DNA of 64,000 nucleotides, taken from positions 51,536 to 115,535 of the forward strand of contig JAIWNE010000108.1 of NCBI GenBank assembly GCA_025331445.1. Reading direction: 5' to 3'. Of the stretch, positions 22,612 to 33,475 are shown in pieces. The stretch is from Blakeslea trispora (taxonomy: Eukaryota; Mucoromycota; Mucoromycetes; Mucorales; Choanephoraceae). The notes below the pieces were generated by a model. That model made no database searches. It was not told the origin of the DNA and saw only the letters and a list, made by a program, of their open reading frames with translations. Positions within the stretch are counted from its first letter, which is position 1, and every line of letters begins with the position of its first letter. The translations under genes and the position numbers were made by a program.

Positions 22612-22922
22612 ACACATGATTTTAAACGCAAATATTTTGAAATTGGGCATGCACTTATGTCCCAACATTTTAAGAGGTCTTTCAGATTGTCCCGGCAACC
22701 GGAAATCTACATCATACTATAATTTTTTTTATCACCTGAGTGGGAAACCTCAAAAGAAACCAGGAAACCTCACTTTTTGATTCCCCGACAGCAATTAATT
22801 TTGGCGGGGCTGCTGTGTCTGGGGGCTACTCCGCCGGTAATAAGCAATACGATTGGACACTGTTAGCCAATAAAAGTTGTTATTGCCGTCGCTCATTTAA
22901 GTTTTTGCTTAATGGTTTTTGA
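22612..22922. other. spacer between tandem repeat and LINE
   Basis: No gene recognised. A GC-richer patch (22795-22845) precedes the LINE target site. Confidence 0.4.
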
Positions 22923-22934
22923 ATGAGTGGGCTC

Positions 22935-24326
22935 ATGGCTCTTTCCGCTAACGATCCGAATTCCAAAACGGGTGGCTTAGCACCCAACCCTCCCAATAAT
23001 AAACCACAACGCACAACACCTTCGTCGAGATCCTGGTCACAAATCGTGGGACGCAACGAACGCAAGTCTCTGCTTGGCCACAAAACGGCTCTGTCACCTC
23101 CACCACCATCAGCATCAGTTTCTTCAGAAACAGTCCTCCCCCAAAAGATCATTAAATCTCAAATCTGGCGTCCGGGTCATGGCGTCAATAGTCTTTTTAT
23201 CGATATGTCAGGCCGTAAAGAAACTAAGTTAGAGTTCTTTAAGTTAGTTGCACTTCAATATCCCACTAGAGTGGGAGTGCTGACTCAACAGGTTGGCTCT
23301 TTAAGATTCGCTGAAATTAATTTTCCCCCAAACGATAAAGACTATGAACTTTTTCTGGAAAAGGGTCTTTGTATGAATAATCAAGACATAATTATGCCTT
23401 GTAGAGCATTAGCCAGCAATATGGAAGTCATGAGAATTCGCCTGTCCAAACTTCCCTTTTTGAAGGAAGTCGACCTTCTTCAGGGTCTGGAACAGAGTTT
23501 AAGTCCTTATGGACAAATTTTAGATGTTGGGATTTTCATTGAACCAGAAACTCAGACATACACCTGCACAGGATATGCCATCCTGAATATTCACGCAGGC
23601 GAAAATATGGAGAGCTTTAAGCCATTAAGTCATTGTATTCCTTGGAACAATTCGCAGGACAGTGATTTCTATGCAGTTTGGAATCAAATGCCTAAGTACT
23701 GCAAATACTGTCATCAAGAGGGACATACAGTAGCCGATTGCCCTCAAAGACGCAATAAATACAAATGCTGGACTTGTGATGAAGCAGGTCACTTGGCAGC
23801 TAATTGTCCTCGTCGTGTTTCCCCTGCTAAGAAGGCCAAAGGTCTATTCGATATCTCTAAGCCTTTTGTCTTTTCTCCATCCAATGACGCCTCCCTTGAT
23901 CCTGCGACTAAAACACACCATACGAAAAGGAAGAGAGTTCGCGAAAGTGTCGCAGACTCTCAAAATATGAGATCCTCATACAGTTCAGATGAGCCAAAAG
24001 TTCCCTCATTCGCTGTAAATAAGCCAGCACCTATGGTGCCTGAGCCCACCATGGCCAGCTCCCAAGACCTCCCTGATACGCAATCATCACTCCAAGCTAG
24101 TGATCTGGACTCTCAATTATTGCCCATCCATCTAAAATCCCTGAGTAAAGCAGAGAAACTTTTTGAGGATGAGGAAATGTTTGAAGGGATACAAGAGGAA
24201 CAGATTCTCAACACCTTCAATGATGCGTCGCGGTTTACCCATGACAATAGATCCGATTCTGTTCACCAGGAATCGCCCTCTGCATCGTCCGATGGAAGGG
24301 GACAACACAATGAAATAAGACAATAA
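22935..24326 (+). CDS. LINE ORF1 RNA-binding protein with two CCHC knuckles (463 aa)
   Basis: Nucleic-acid-binding protein of the LINE ribonucleoprotein. The likely start is the ATG at 22935-22937, whose A is also the last base of the duplication; an upstream ATG at 22923 lies in target sequence. An N-terminal Pro/Ser-rich region is followed by an RRM-like segment at about residues 75-230 (MRIRLSKLPFLKEVDLLQGL). Two zinc knuckles follow: CKYCHQEGHTVADC and CWTCDEAGHLAANC. The acidic, disordered C-terminus ends one base before the ORF2 start. The frame is intact. Confidence 0.85.
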   Translation: MALSANDPNSKTGGLAPNPPNNKPQRTTPSSRSWSQIVGRNERKSLLGHKTALSPPPPSASVSSETVLPQKIIKSQIWRPGHGVNSLFIDMSGRKETKLEFFKLVALQYPTRVGVLTQQVGSLRFAEINFPPNDKDYELFLEKGLCMNNQDIIMPCRALASNMEVMRIRLSKLPFLKEVDLLQGLEQSLSPYGQILDVGIFIEPETQTYTCTGYAILNIHAGENMESFKPLSHCIPWNNSQDSDFYAVWNQMPKYCKYCHQEGHTVADCPQRRNKYKCWTCDEAGHLAANCPRRVSPAKKAKGLFDISKPFVFSPSNDASLDPATKTHHTKRKRVRESVADSQNMRSSYSSDEPKVPSFAVNKPAPMVPEPTMASSQDLPDTQSSLQASDLDSQLLPIHLKSLSKAEKLFEDEEMFEGIQEEQILNTFNDASRFTHDNRSDSVHQESPSASSDGRGQHNEIRQ

Positions 24327-24327
24327 A

Positions 24328-27300
24328 ATGAGTAGTAGAAATCAACTATTACTCAATTTGGGTTCATTAAACTGCAACAGTCTAGTGAAATCCAACAACC
24401 CCACCAAACAATCACAATTTATCCGCTACCTTCGCTCCCTCAATTTCGACCTACTTGCCTTACAGGAAACCCATGCCTCTCCTTCTAAACAATTCATTCT
24501 TGACACCCAGTTTCAGGCTCATCAGACAGTATGGACTGACGACTGCGGCCTCGTCTCCTTCTCTCCCTCGTTTGTACTTTCCGAAAACTTGTTTTCCTCT
24601 ATGAGTCGTGCAATACTCAGTAGAGTGACACATCCAATCAACAGTTTTATCCCTTTCCATGTCCTTGTGTTGTACGCACCGGCATCATCTGGCCAGGACC
24701 GTCAACAATTCTTTTCCAATATTCTTTCTCAACTTCAAGGAGCAGATATAGATATTAATATGGAACGTCTTTTTATTGTAGGGGACTTCAACTATTCTTA
24801 CCTCCGTCGATCCCTCTCTTCTGCCACGTCAATTGATTGGGTCACCTTCTTAGACGATCGCTTTACCAATGCTCTGGAATTGTCGGATTTGCATGAGCTT
24901 CCAACATTTCGCCGAAATAATTCCATTCAATCGACTATTGATTATATCTTTCTGAGCAACGAATTACAGTCCCGCATTATGTCAAGCGATATCCATCTAA
25001 TAAATCCTCAGTGGACCGATCACTCTCTTTTGAGTACGTGTTGCAGTCTAGGCACTTCATCCTTGGGCCCCGGTTTATGGAGAGCTAATCCTTTACTGCT
25101 TCGCAATCCACAGTATATGCATCATCTACTTCAATCTCTGCCACCTATCATTGCGCGTTCGCACACGGAGAAAACGAGTCCGCAGGACAGATGGGATTTC
25201 ATCAAGCAGGCATTTAAGCGTATTACCAAGGGGTTTGCAGCGACCCATACGTCCTGGCGCAAAAGGCGTCTTCGGCAACTTCAGAGTGAACGTAATAGCT
25301 TTCTACGTAGCAAACCGCCACCAGAGATAAAACTACGTCGTTTGCCCGCCTTTGACAGGCCCATTGCTCATATTCAGGCTGAGTTGACCGACTTGTTAGC
25401 ACTCCGTTCCAACACTCGCTGGAGAGAGAAGGGTGAAAATGCAGTGAGATATCTCAAACAAGCAGTCCAGAAGAGAACTGTCTCTCAAAACGTCACAGCT
25501 TTACGGTCTAACACATCTGTTGCGCCTTCATCCGAGATTCACTCGATGTTGACCACGACAGAGGATTTTTATTCTTCATTATTCTCCACTGACCCAGTCG
25601 ATGAAATAGAGTTGGATGGTTACCTTGCTTCGCTAAGGCATCTACCCAAACTTGACGATTCCTGCCATTCCTCACTGATGGCACCTATCACAATTGACGA
25701 AATCATTGCGGCTACAGCCCCAGTGGTGCAAAAGCAAAGTAGCCCAGGTTCTGACGGTATTGGCTAGGCATTTCTACATCATCTCTTCCGCTATCCTCCA
25801 CTGCAGGATCTGGTCGTCGAGGTGTTTAACCAGGCTTTGTTACAGAATACTTTTCCTAGTAGTTGGCAGGATTTAAGGGTTCGCTTGTTGCAAAAGAAAG
25901 GGGATCTGACTCTTCTGCAAAATTGGCGGCCTATCTCTCTCATCAACTGTGACGCAAAGATCTTCACTCGCATCATAAACAACCGTATGAAGGACGTAGT
26001 TGGAAGTTTGGTCAATCGATTTCAGACTGGCTTTATGCCTGGCAGATTCATCGCTGAGAATGGTTTGCTACTTTCCTTGATGATGGATCAGGCCAGACGG
26101 GACCGTCGGGTCGATGTTGCGCTACTCCTTGATCAAGAAAAGGCTTACGACCGTGTCCATCCGCAGTACTTGCATAAAGTCCTGCTTGCTTATAATTTCC
26201 CGCCTGTCTTTGCACAGAGTCTCGTTGGTTTGTTCTTTGGCAACAAGGTTCATGTTAATATCAATGGTCACTTCACGAACACCATCTGCCAATCTCGCGG
26301 TCTCCGTCAAGGTGACCCACTTTCCCCTCTTCTGTTCAACCTGGCTTTGGAGCCTCTACTAGCCCACATATTACAAGATAACCTGATGAACGGATTTGTC
26401 TTTGAGATGCTTTCGGTTATCCCTCCGATAGCCACCCCTCCATCAGTTAAACTTCTGGCTTATGCGGATGATGTTTGCGTCTTTCTTTCCTCTCCTGCGG
26501 ATCTCGACCGCCTCAACTTCCATTTATGGAACTATGGGAAGATGTCCAATGCCAAGATCAACATCTCCAAGACCGAGGCCTTTCCATTGAGTGGCCACCC
26601 AGATAACCCTTTAAAGTCTGTCCTCGAGAACCAATCGATACATACATGGCATGATAGGACGTCTAATGTAGCATTACGCTACCTTGGTTTCCCTGTCATT
26701 CATTCTATAAGACAGCGTCAATGGTTTGAAGAAAAACTCCTTACATCAGTTCGTAGCCAATGCGAGTTGTTCTCTCAACGAAACCTCTCATTGCGGGGTC
26801 GGGTGGTGATCGCCAATTCGGTTATTCTGGCCAAACTATGGCATACGCTCCGTGTGGTTACCCTCCCACAGGTTTTCTTTCGACGTTTGAGATCCATCCT
26901 CTATCAGTTTGTTAATCGAGGCATCAAACCCGGCTTTCGTTACGCCCAATTTTGTGCGGCGAGAGATGAAGGAGGACTCGGCTTACTGGATCCTCAGGTC
27001 CAACAACACTGCCTGGTATCACGCTGGTCTAAATTGATTCTCCAACCTTCGGCCAATTCATCGTTGTGTCAACAGTATCTGCAGCACACCATCCGTCGTT
27101 TCTTTAGCAAAGGGCCTCCAACACTTTTGTCTTGTTTCTTCCCCTCGCTTCGATCGAGCGTCTCTCTGGAGTATGGGTCTATTATGCCCTCTCTCTTCCA
27201 GACTCTGGATCTTGTCCTCAAAAACATCGATCTCGCTGATACGACGTGCACTCCTGCCACCCTAGCCTGCTTGCCTCTCCAATCGCTGTTCACAGAAGTC

Positions 27301-28084
27301 CCAGCCGATCACTGGATTTTAGCTCGCAGACCGCACATTCTCCTTGTGGGCGATTTCTTTATGTTTGATCCTATTCGTCGTTGTTTCCGCCCACTCACCC
27401 GTAGCGACCGGCCCCGATTTCCATACCTCTCAGCTCGATTATGGAAGGACTTGATAGTTGACAACTCTTTGCCATACTCGCATAGTTTCTCCCAGATTCT
27501 AGTCACACCGCCTACCGCTCTCGGTGTTATCGATGAATCCCCTTTCATCCAACACTGCGTTGGCTCTTTTGCTTGGAGTGCTCCGAATCGAGTATTCAGA
27601 AAACTTGTTTTGAACATCACTCTCCCTCACTCTCATTCCTTCTCCACTTGCGTCCTATTCAATGGACACGGTTTTGGCATCTGCCTATTAGACCCGACAC
27701 CCGCACCTTCTGGTACAGGGTCATTCACCACAAAATTCTTAGCCAACAGGCTATTTCCCTTTTCCGTCCGGATTCTTCGGATACATGCTTTTTCTGTCAT
27801 GCTAGCCAAGAATCTCCCTCCACCTACTGGTAGAATGTCCCTTGAAATGGGCAGTCTGGTCTGAAGTTCTCTCACGCCAAGCTCCTTACCTCAGATTTGA
27901 ACCAGCCGACGTCCTCAATGTTATACACAGATTCGCTGAATACGATTATATCTCGCCCGCTACCCTTTTCACCACTTGCGCTGCAACAACTCTGGCCATT
28001 TGGCAAGCCCACTGGTCTAGCGTCATCAACGACGTCCCTTTTTCCCTGCCCTCGGTCCTTATCAAGGTGCAGAAACTATTGTAA
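24328..28084 (+). pseudogene. LINE ORF2 endonuclease-reverse transcriptase, with a nonsense codon and 3' frameshifts
   Basis: The N-terminal APE-type endonuclease shows LNCNSL, LQETHAS, IVGDFNYS, STIDYIFLS and WTDHSLL. The RT domain shows LLLDQEKAYDRVH, LRQGDPLSPLLFN and the catalytic LLAYADDVCVFL. A TAG at 25765-25767 interrupts SPGSDGIG, in the same frame as the RT that resumes immediately after it. Near 27640 and again near 27835 the coding signal moves to other frames. The C-terminal zinc-finger/FWYRVIHHKIL region and the final AVWSEVL segment are therefore out of frame, ending at 28084. It would not make a full protein unless the stop is read through, and the 3' shifts make it dead. Confidence 0.88.
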
Positions 28085-28201
28085 ATAACTGTCTTCATAC
28101 CAAAGCACACCTCTCAATATGACGTGTGACTTTTTCATGGTTTAATTTTCTTCAATAAATTAACTCATACAAAAAAAAAAAAAAAAAAATGAGTGGGCTC
28201 A

Positions 28202-28862
28202 AACAGAATATTACTAAAAACTATAAAATTTTCTCTCTTCTACCAAAGAAATTCATCAAGAAAATTCCAGTGATTGCAAGCTTGTTGGACTACAAATAAG
28301 AAACGAAAGTGAGTAAGATAATCAAGCTAATGAAGTAAGCCTTGTCTCAGAAACGAAGCCAGTAACGCCCTGCAATCCTTACAAGAGCTGGATTTCGTTT
28401 AAGGAACACTATTAGAGGAGTCAATGAAAGATATGCTCTCGAGTAACATCGTTCTGTCTAAGCATTTTGAGGACCTTCTGACTTGCTTGACATAATGAAA
28501 AAAGTCCTTCTGAAAATGGAAAAGTGCCCCATTTATGGAATCAAGTTTGTGATTACAGAGTAATGTGATTATTTGGGTAAAAATCATCAGCAACATACAT
28601 TTAAAAGGCTTCAATTTTTAAAATCTGAGATGTTTGTCTCACCCGAGAGTTACACAAAGAGAACAAAGAATATACAATCTATCATATAAAAGGCCAAAAA
28701 AAACTTGTTTCTGTTTTTCTCTTTGTCTCTGTTACCTCATCTGTTAGATTCTTCTAATACATCTAATCTCTTATTGCTGGAAGGAGTAAGATATATTTTA
28801 TTCTGACCTTGATATATCTGCCCCACTAATATGCTATGAATAGATCTAATCCCTCTTAGGCA
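28202..28862. other. 5' flank of the Fanzor-like gene
   Basis: No ORF of note. A pyrimidine-rich tract (28708-28735) and several TATA-like strings (28680-28690, 28790-28810) precede the ATG at 28863. No inverted repeat was recognised that would mark the left end of a Fanzor-bearing element. Confidence 0.45.
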
Positions 28863-31800
28863 ATGTCCTACCGCAGGGCTCTACAAGATACATTCTATTT
28901 GGGCGGTCGTTATACTCCTGCGCCCCAGTTGTCTGTCAATGTGCAACAACAACCATCTACCATAGCTCCTGGCATGAGGCGTGCATTTGAAATGTCTGTA
29001 GAAGAATTCTATGACCTGTTTTATATCGTAGCCCAAGCCAAGCTACGCGATAACATTATCCGTGAAAAAAACAAAAAGAAGCCAAACTACTCTGCTCTCA
29101 AAGCCAAAACTCTTGCTGGTCAAATTCCAAGAGGACTGTATGCTGATATGGATAAACATGCTAACCTCGGTTTGCGAGAATCTGCAAACAGATTTCAAAA
29201 TGATAATTCAGTGTCTCGAGCAATTGATCTTTGGAGAAGATATGTACAACAAAATTTTGATGTCGTCCAAGAGTCTGTAAGCAATCCTACTACTGAAGCA
29301 ACTAGCTCTACTCAAGCCATTGAACCTTCTTCAGAAGAGCTCCCTACCGAACCTGCTTCCTTTGTTGTTACCGAAGAATATTTTGAAGTCTGTACTGCGT
29401 ATTTTCCCTCGTTGATACGAGATGATCTTACACCTGAAGTTAGACAACTCTTTGATACTAAGCTTGCTGAACTACTGCCTCAGACCTCCAACTTTATCAG
29501 TGACTTTCAAACAATCATGTTTATGATAATGTCCTGTTTCCGAAGCCATACTTTTGCTGTTCGCAATGGAAAATCAGTATTTGATAGATCAAATGGCTTT
29601 CAAATACAAAGCATCTTCCCAAGTAACTTTCAGCTACAAGATACCTTGATTTTTTCTGCCTCTCCATATGCTTCCAACTTTCTTGTCTCTCCTGATGCTA
29701 ATGACATTCCTTTTCTCTTCACTGACCGACATATTCATTTTTTGAAGTCTGGTTTTTATGGTATTCGTGGCTTGCAAACAAAGACCAAAACAGATTATCC
29801 TTTGAGAACCCTGTTAATGGAAGCCATCTCTGACTCAGTCAACCAGTTCATCCAACCAAAAAACACTCTTCATATGGCCTGCTATGAGTCTGCATTGACT
29901 AACTATATTACCAATTTATCTGTCATGTGGGGTGATAACAAGATGATCAACATTCTCCTAGACAAGCTTTTGTTAGTGTTGCTACGTATTCATTTGGCTC
30001 CTACAAGAGAAAAAAAGCATCAAGAATATATCAAGTCTATGAAAAATGCCTCTAAAGAAAGAAAAGACGAAGCTGCAAAAGGAAGTAAGACAGAAGCAGG
30101 TCATCCTACCAACTGGTTTCCACTGCTCCATCAAAGCAGAAGAAGGTTAATAGTCCGCAAAGAACGTTACCGGCTTGCAAAATACAGACAAAAATCAAAA
30201 AGCTCATCATCTGCGTATATGAAGCAAAAATGGGAAGCTCGAGCCCAAAAAAGTGAGAAACGTATCGCAACATACACAAAAGCTCTGGAAACTAAGGTAT
30301 GTATGTCTACAATCAACGGGAAATCAGTCACTCATCTATGTCTATTATACCATTTTCAATAGGAACCCAAAACTACTTCTGCCAAGAGAAAACAACCTTC
30401 TGAGCCTGATGTCGCCGAAGGTTCTGAGCGTCCAAGAAAGATCCCTGCTATCCAACATCCCTCTACTGCTTCTGCTGAGGCTGGTCCCAGTATGCTACAT
30501 ACTAGTCGCATGGAGTTAGATATTCCCACACAGCCATACGAAGGAAAAGGGAAAGCACCAATGAATCCCCAAAGCGATCCGAAACCTGTTACTTTCCAAC
30601 CACCCATGACAGAAGAGACACGCACTATTCCGCCTGCTACACCAGAAGACTACGCAAGCATGGATGAAAACGATGTTGTCGAAGAAGAGGATGCTATAAA
30701 AGATGCTGATGATGATGCTCCTAGACACAGGTTGAATGGCTTAAAAGGCTTTATCAAGAGCTTGCTGTTGCGTGATGAAGATTTGCCTAATGAACAAGAC
30801 TTGACAGGTCTGCGCTCTGACTTGAATGAGAAGGAAGCAGAAGTGTGTTTGCTTATACTACGACGCTTAAAACCTTACATCCCTTCAAAGAAAAACTACT
30901 CTCATATTGGCTACCAGCTACCTTTTGTAATTCTTGCGAATGATTTGCTGCGCTGTGCTGGCTATGCTAAGTTCTGTCGTAAAATCTGCCCAATGCCTGT
31001 TGCATCTCAAAAGTCCTTTAGACTGGATACACCTTCGTTATTTAAGACATTCTGCGAGCATGGTGACAACAAAATGACATTTTTTGGCTATGACAACAGA
31101 GTCATTAGGGGCCCTTTGGAATACATCAATCATAAGGATGCTGTCTTCAATGCCTTTTTCAAGATTGATAGAATACAACAGTTATGCAGACGTCGTAAAT
31201 TGGTTTTTGCTCATCATCTTCATTTGCTGCCTGGTGGAAAGTATGTCAGAATCCTTGGTATCAAAGAGAAAGCGCCCATGAAGCAGACTGCTGATGTAAC
31301 AGGCCAGAAGCGTCAATACAACATTCCTGAATCGACTTGGCAAGATATACTCAGTGAGCGCGAAAAAGACAATGAAACTTTGAGACCAGAGATTGATGAA
31401 CTCTTGGGGAACACCAACCGTTTGTCAAAGCAGCTGAAAACCAGATTTAAAGAATTCAGCAATCAAGATTTTAGTTTGCAGATCAAAACTGCCAAGCAAG
31501 GCTGGAAAAACCCAATTAATCTTGAACCTGAAGTTGCTGTTGTGCAGGGTAGTGATTCTGAAGAAGAGGCAGGTGTATGTTGTCCTCAAATTGGTGAATG
31601 TATGACTGGTGTTCAGAGACAAATTGCAGACATTGTCAGAACTATACAAGCTCGTATCCGACGTCCGCATGCCAATAATGATGAAGAGTTGATTACTGCT
31701 GCTAGAAATGAGATCAAGGTGTACATTGATGGGTTGAAGGCTGATAGAAGTAGGTTGTTTCTGGCTATTCAACAAGTCAAGTCTGAACTGGCAGACCAGC

Positions 31801-32942
31801 GATACCAGCTGTATATCCGCAGAAGAGCATTAAATTTGACAAAAAGAGATCAAAAAGCGCCCAGACAGACTAGAGAACTGCAGCAGATTACGGGCCAGTC
31901 TACGATTGCTAAAGCTGAAGATATGCAACTGATGGGTGACGCTGATACTATTGCTAAAAATTTTACCTTCTCTGGAACAGACAATGGTGTTGTCAAAATG
32001 ACTGAATCAGTGCCCGTTTCTATTCAAAGATACACTTACCATCTGAAGCTCTACAACAGGTTTTCTGCTTTGACTACTACTGAAGAACAAGAAGAAGAAT
32101 TTCAGCCTTTGCCGTCGTCCACTGTCATCAACGCTGAAGACATTGACTTTGGAAGCCAAAACTTGAACTACAGACACAAGCTTGCTGCTAAAAAGGCAAA
32201 TGATGTGAATTTGATTGAAGCTGAGAAGGTGTTGTCCGAAAAAAGTTTATCCAATGCAAGTTCCGTAGAAGCAATCCAGACAAACTATCATTTTTTGCAA
32301 GCCAATAGACAGACAGTCAGGAACTTTTATGATTCTCCACAAAGATCTAAACAGGCCATGAAGCAGGAATACTTTACCAAGAAAATCAAAGACCGCCTTT
32401 GCTCTCGCGAAAGGGAACTCACGAATCCTAAACCGAAAAAGAAAGATGTCAAGAAGAAAGGGAAAGAAATACAAAGAAAAAAACTGTTGATGATGATTGG
32501 TGATCGTGGCTTTGGGATAGGTTCCAGAATTAGAGGACATCTTAGATATGGTGGTATTTGGAAACAAGATCGGCATGCAAGGTATACGACTGTCTGTATA
32601 ACAAACGAAAACTATACTTCCCAGACTTGTGTGTATTGCTTCAACAAGCTCACTCATGCAAGATCGCGCATTATCAAACAAGACAAAATAACTTATAGAG
32701 AAATCAAAGGTACCTTTATCTGCTATAATTCCAAGTGCCCTTCTGCTCGTCACGGTCGTAACACAACCTCCAGAGATAAAGTGTCTGCCCTTGCTATTGC
32801 CATCTCCGGAATGACAACTTTGCTCTTCCAAGAAACTCTCCCTGTATTTTCAAGAACCATCAGTCACTCCAACACTGAACTGCACAACAAAACAGCATCC
32901 TTCTGTACAAGAAGCGGTGTATTGGCTGCACGCGAAGCGTGA
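28863..32942 (+). CDS. Fanzor/TnpB-like RuvC nuclease, large (1,337 aa), two exons
   Basis: Exon 1 is 28863-30296 and exon 2 is 30363-32942 (66-nt GT-AG intron). The C-terminal 330 residues have the order of a TnpB-family nuclease. RuvC-I Asp is D1018 in SGTDNGVVKM. A GDRGFG...RGH segment (about 1191-1204) corresponds to the conserved G-D/F region of Fanzors. E1227 sits in NENYTSQTC. The zinc ribbon is C1234-x2-C1237 and C1265-x4-C1270. RuvC-III Asp is D1283 in SRDKVSALAIA. The Glu three residues before TS matches the relocated catalytic Glu of Fanzors. Fanzors are eukaryotic RNA-guided DNA endonucleases carried by mobile elements. The N-terminal ~1,000 residues are unrecognised, with helical and basic stretches, and make the protein much longer than usual. 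No disabling mutation is seen. The guide RNA and element ends were not located. Confidence 0.75.
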
Positions 32943-33475
32943 TAAGCAAGGTTGTAAGTATTACACAAACTCTAATTGTTTTAAATTGCTAAACCTTCTC
33001 TCTCCCCCCCAGACATGACAGCCTTGCCTTAATTTTACTTATTTACAAAATAAAGTGAATAAGTGTAGTTATTTGGCGTTTAGGAAACCTGCTAGTAAGT
33101 TATTTGACTTATTTTATGCACTGAGTTCGAAGCTTAGATAATAGCGTTGTACTTTGCATTTTGAGTTTCTTTCAAAACAGTAGTTTGCACATTTCACCTC
33201 TCGCATGGCGACATTGTCTTAATCTCAACATTCAAAACCAAAAGGAACAAACCAAGTTCTTGAGAAGAGCAAAATTAACTGTATTTTATTATTGTGCTGT
33301 TTATAATGAAAGCAAAAAGGTCCAAAATTTTAGGAATCAATCATGAAGTTTTATTAAGTTTTAAAGAGAATTGTAAAGAAAGAAGCATATAAATTGATAC
33401 ATAGAGAAAGGAGTGTATAGAATGAGGCATAGAGAAAAAGAAGGATAACAAAGAAACATAGAGAGAAGAAACGTC
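32943..33475. other. spacer between convergent Fanzor-like and Crypton genes
   Basis: 3' flank of both genes. In TnpB/Fanzor loci the guide RNA commonly overlaps the 3' end of the nuclease gene and the element terminus, so a guide RNA would be sought here. No clear fold or terminal repeat could be assigned by eye. A C-run sits at 33005-33012 and short GA-rich repeats at 33400-33470. Confidence 0.35.

Larger units (their letters stand above)
22923..28201 (+). mobile_element. LINE (L1/Tad-like) insertion with 13-bp target-site duplication
   Basis: ATGAGTGGGCTCA occurs at 22923-22935 and again at 28189-28201, immediately after an A tract (28171-28189). These are the expected marks of target-primed reverse transcription. 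The insert has two ORFs, a short 3' UTR with AATAAA at about 28156, and the poly(A). The 5' end falls at the ORF1 start, so the 5' UTR is absent or the copy is slightly 5'-truncated. Confidence 0.92.

Noticed and set aside
22307..22780. Short ORFs with repeated YEATTQSVFN phrases
   Set aside because: These are the same frame through a tandem repeat. There is no start context, splice support or recognised domain.
32247..32831. Minus-strand ORF of 194 codons within the Fanzor-like gene
   Set aside because: It is antisense to the conserved RuvC/zinc-ribbon coding sequence and shows no domain.
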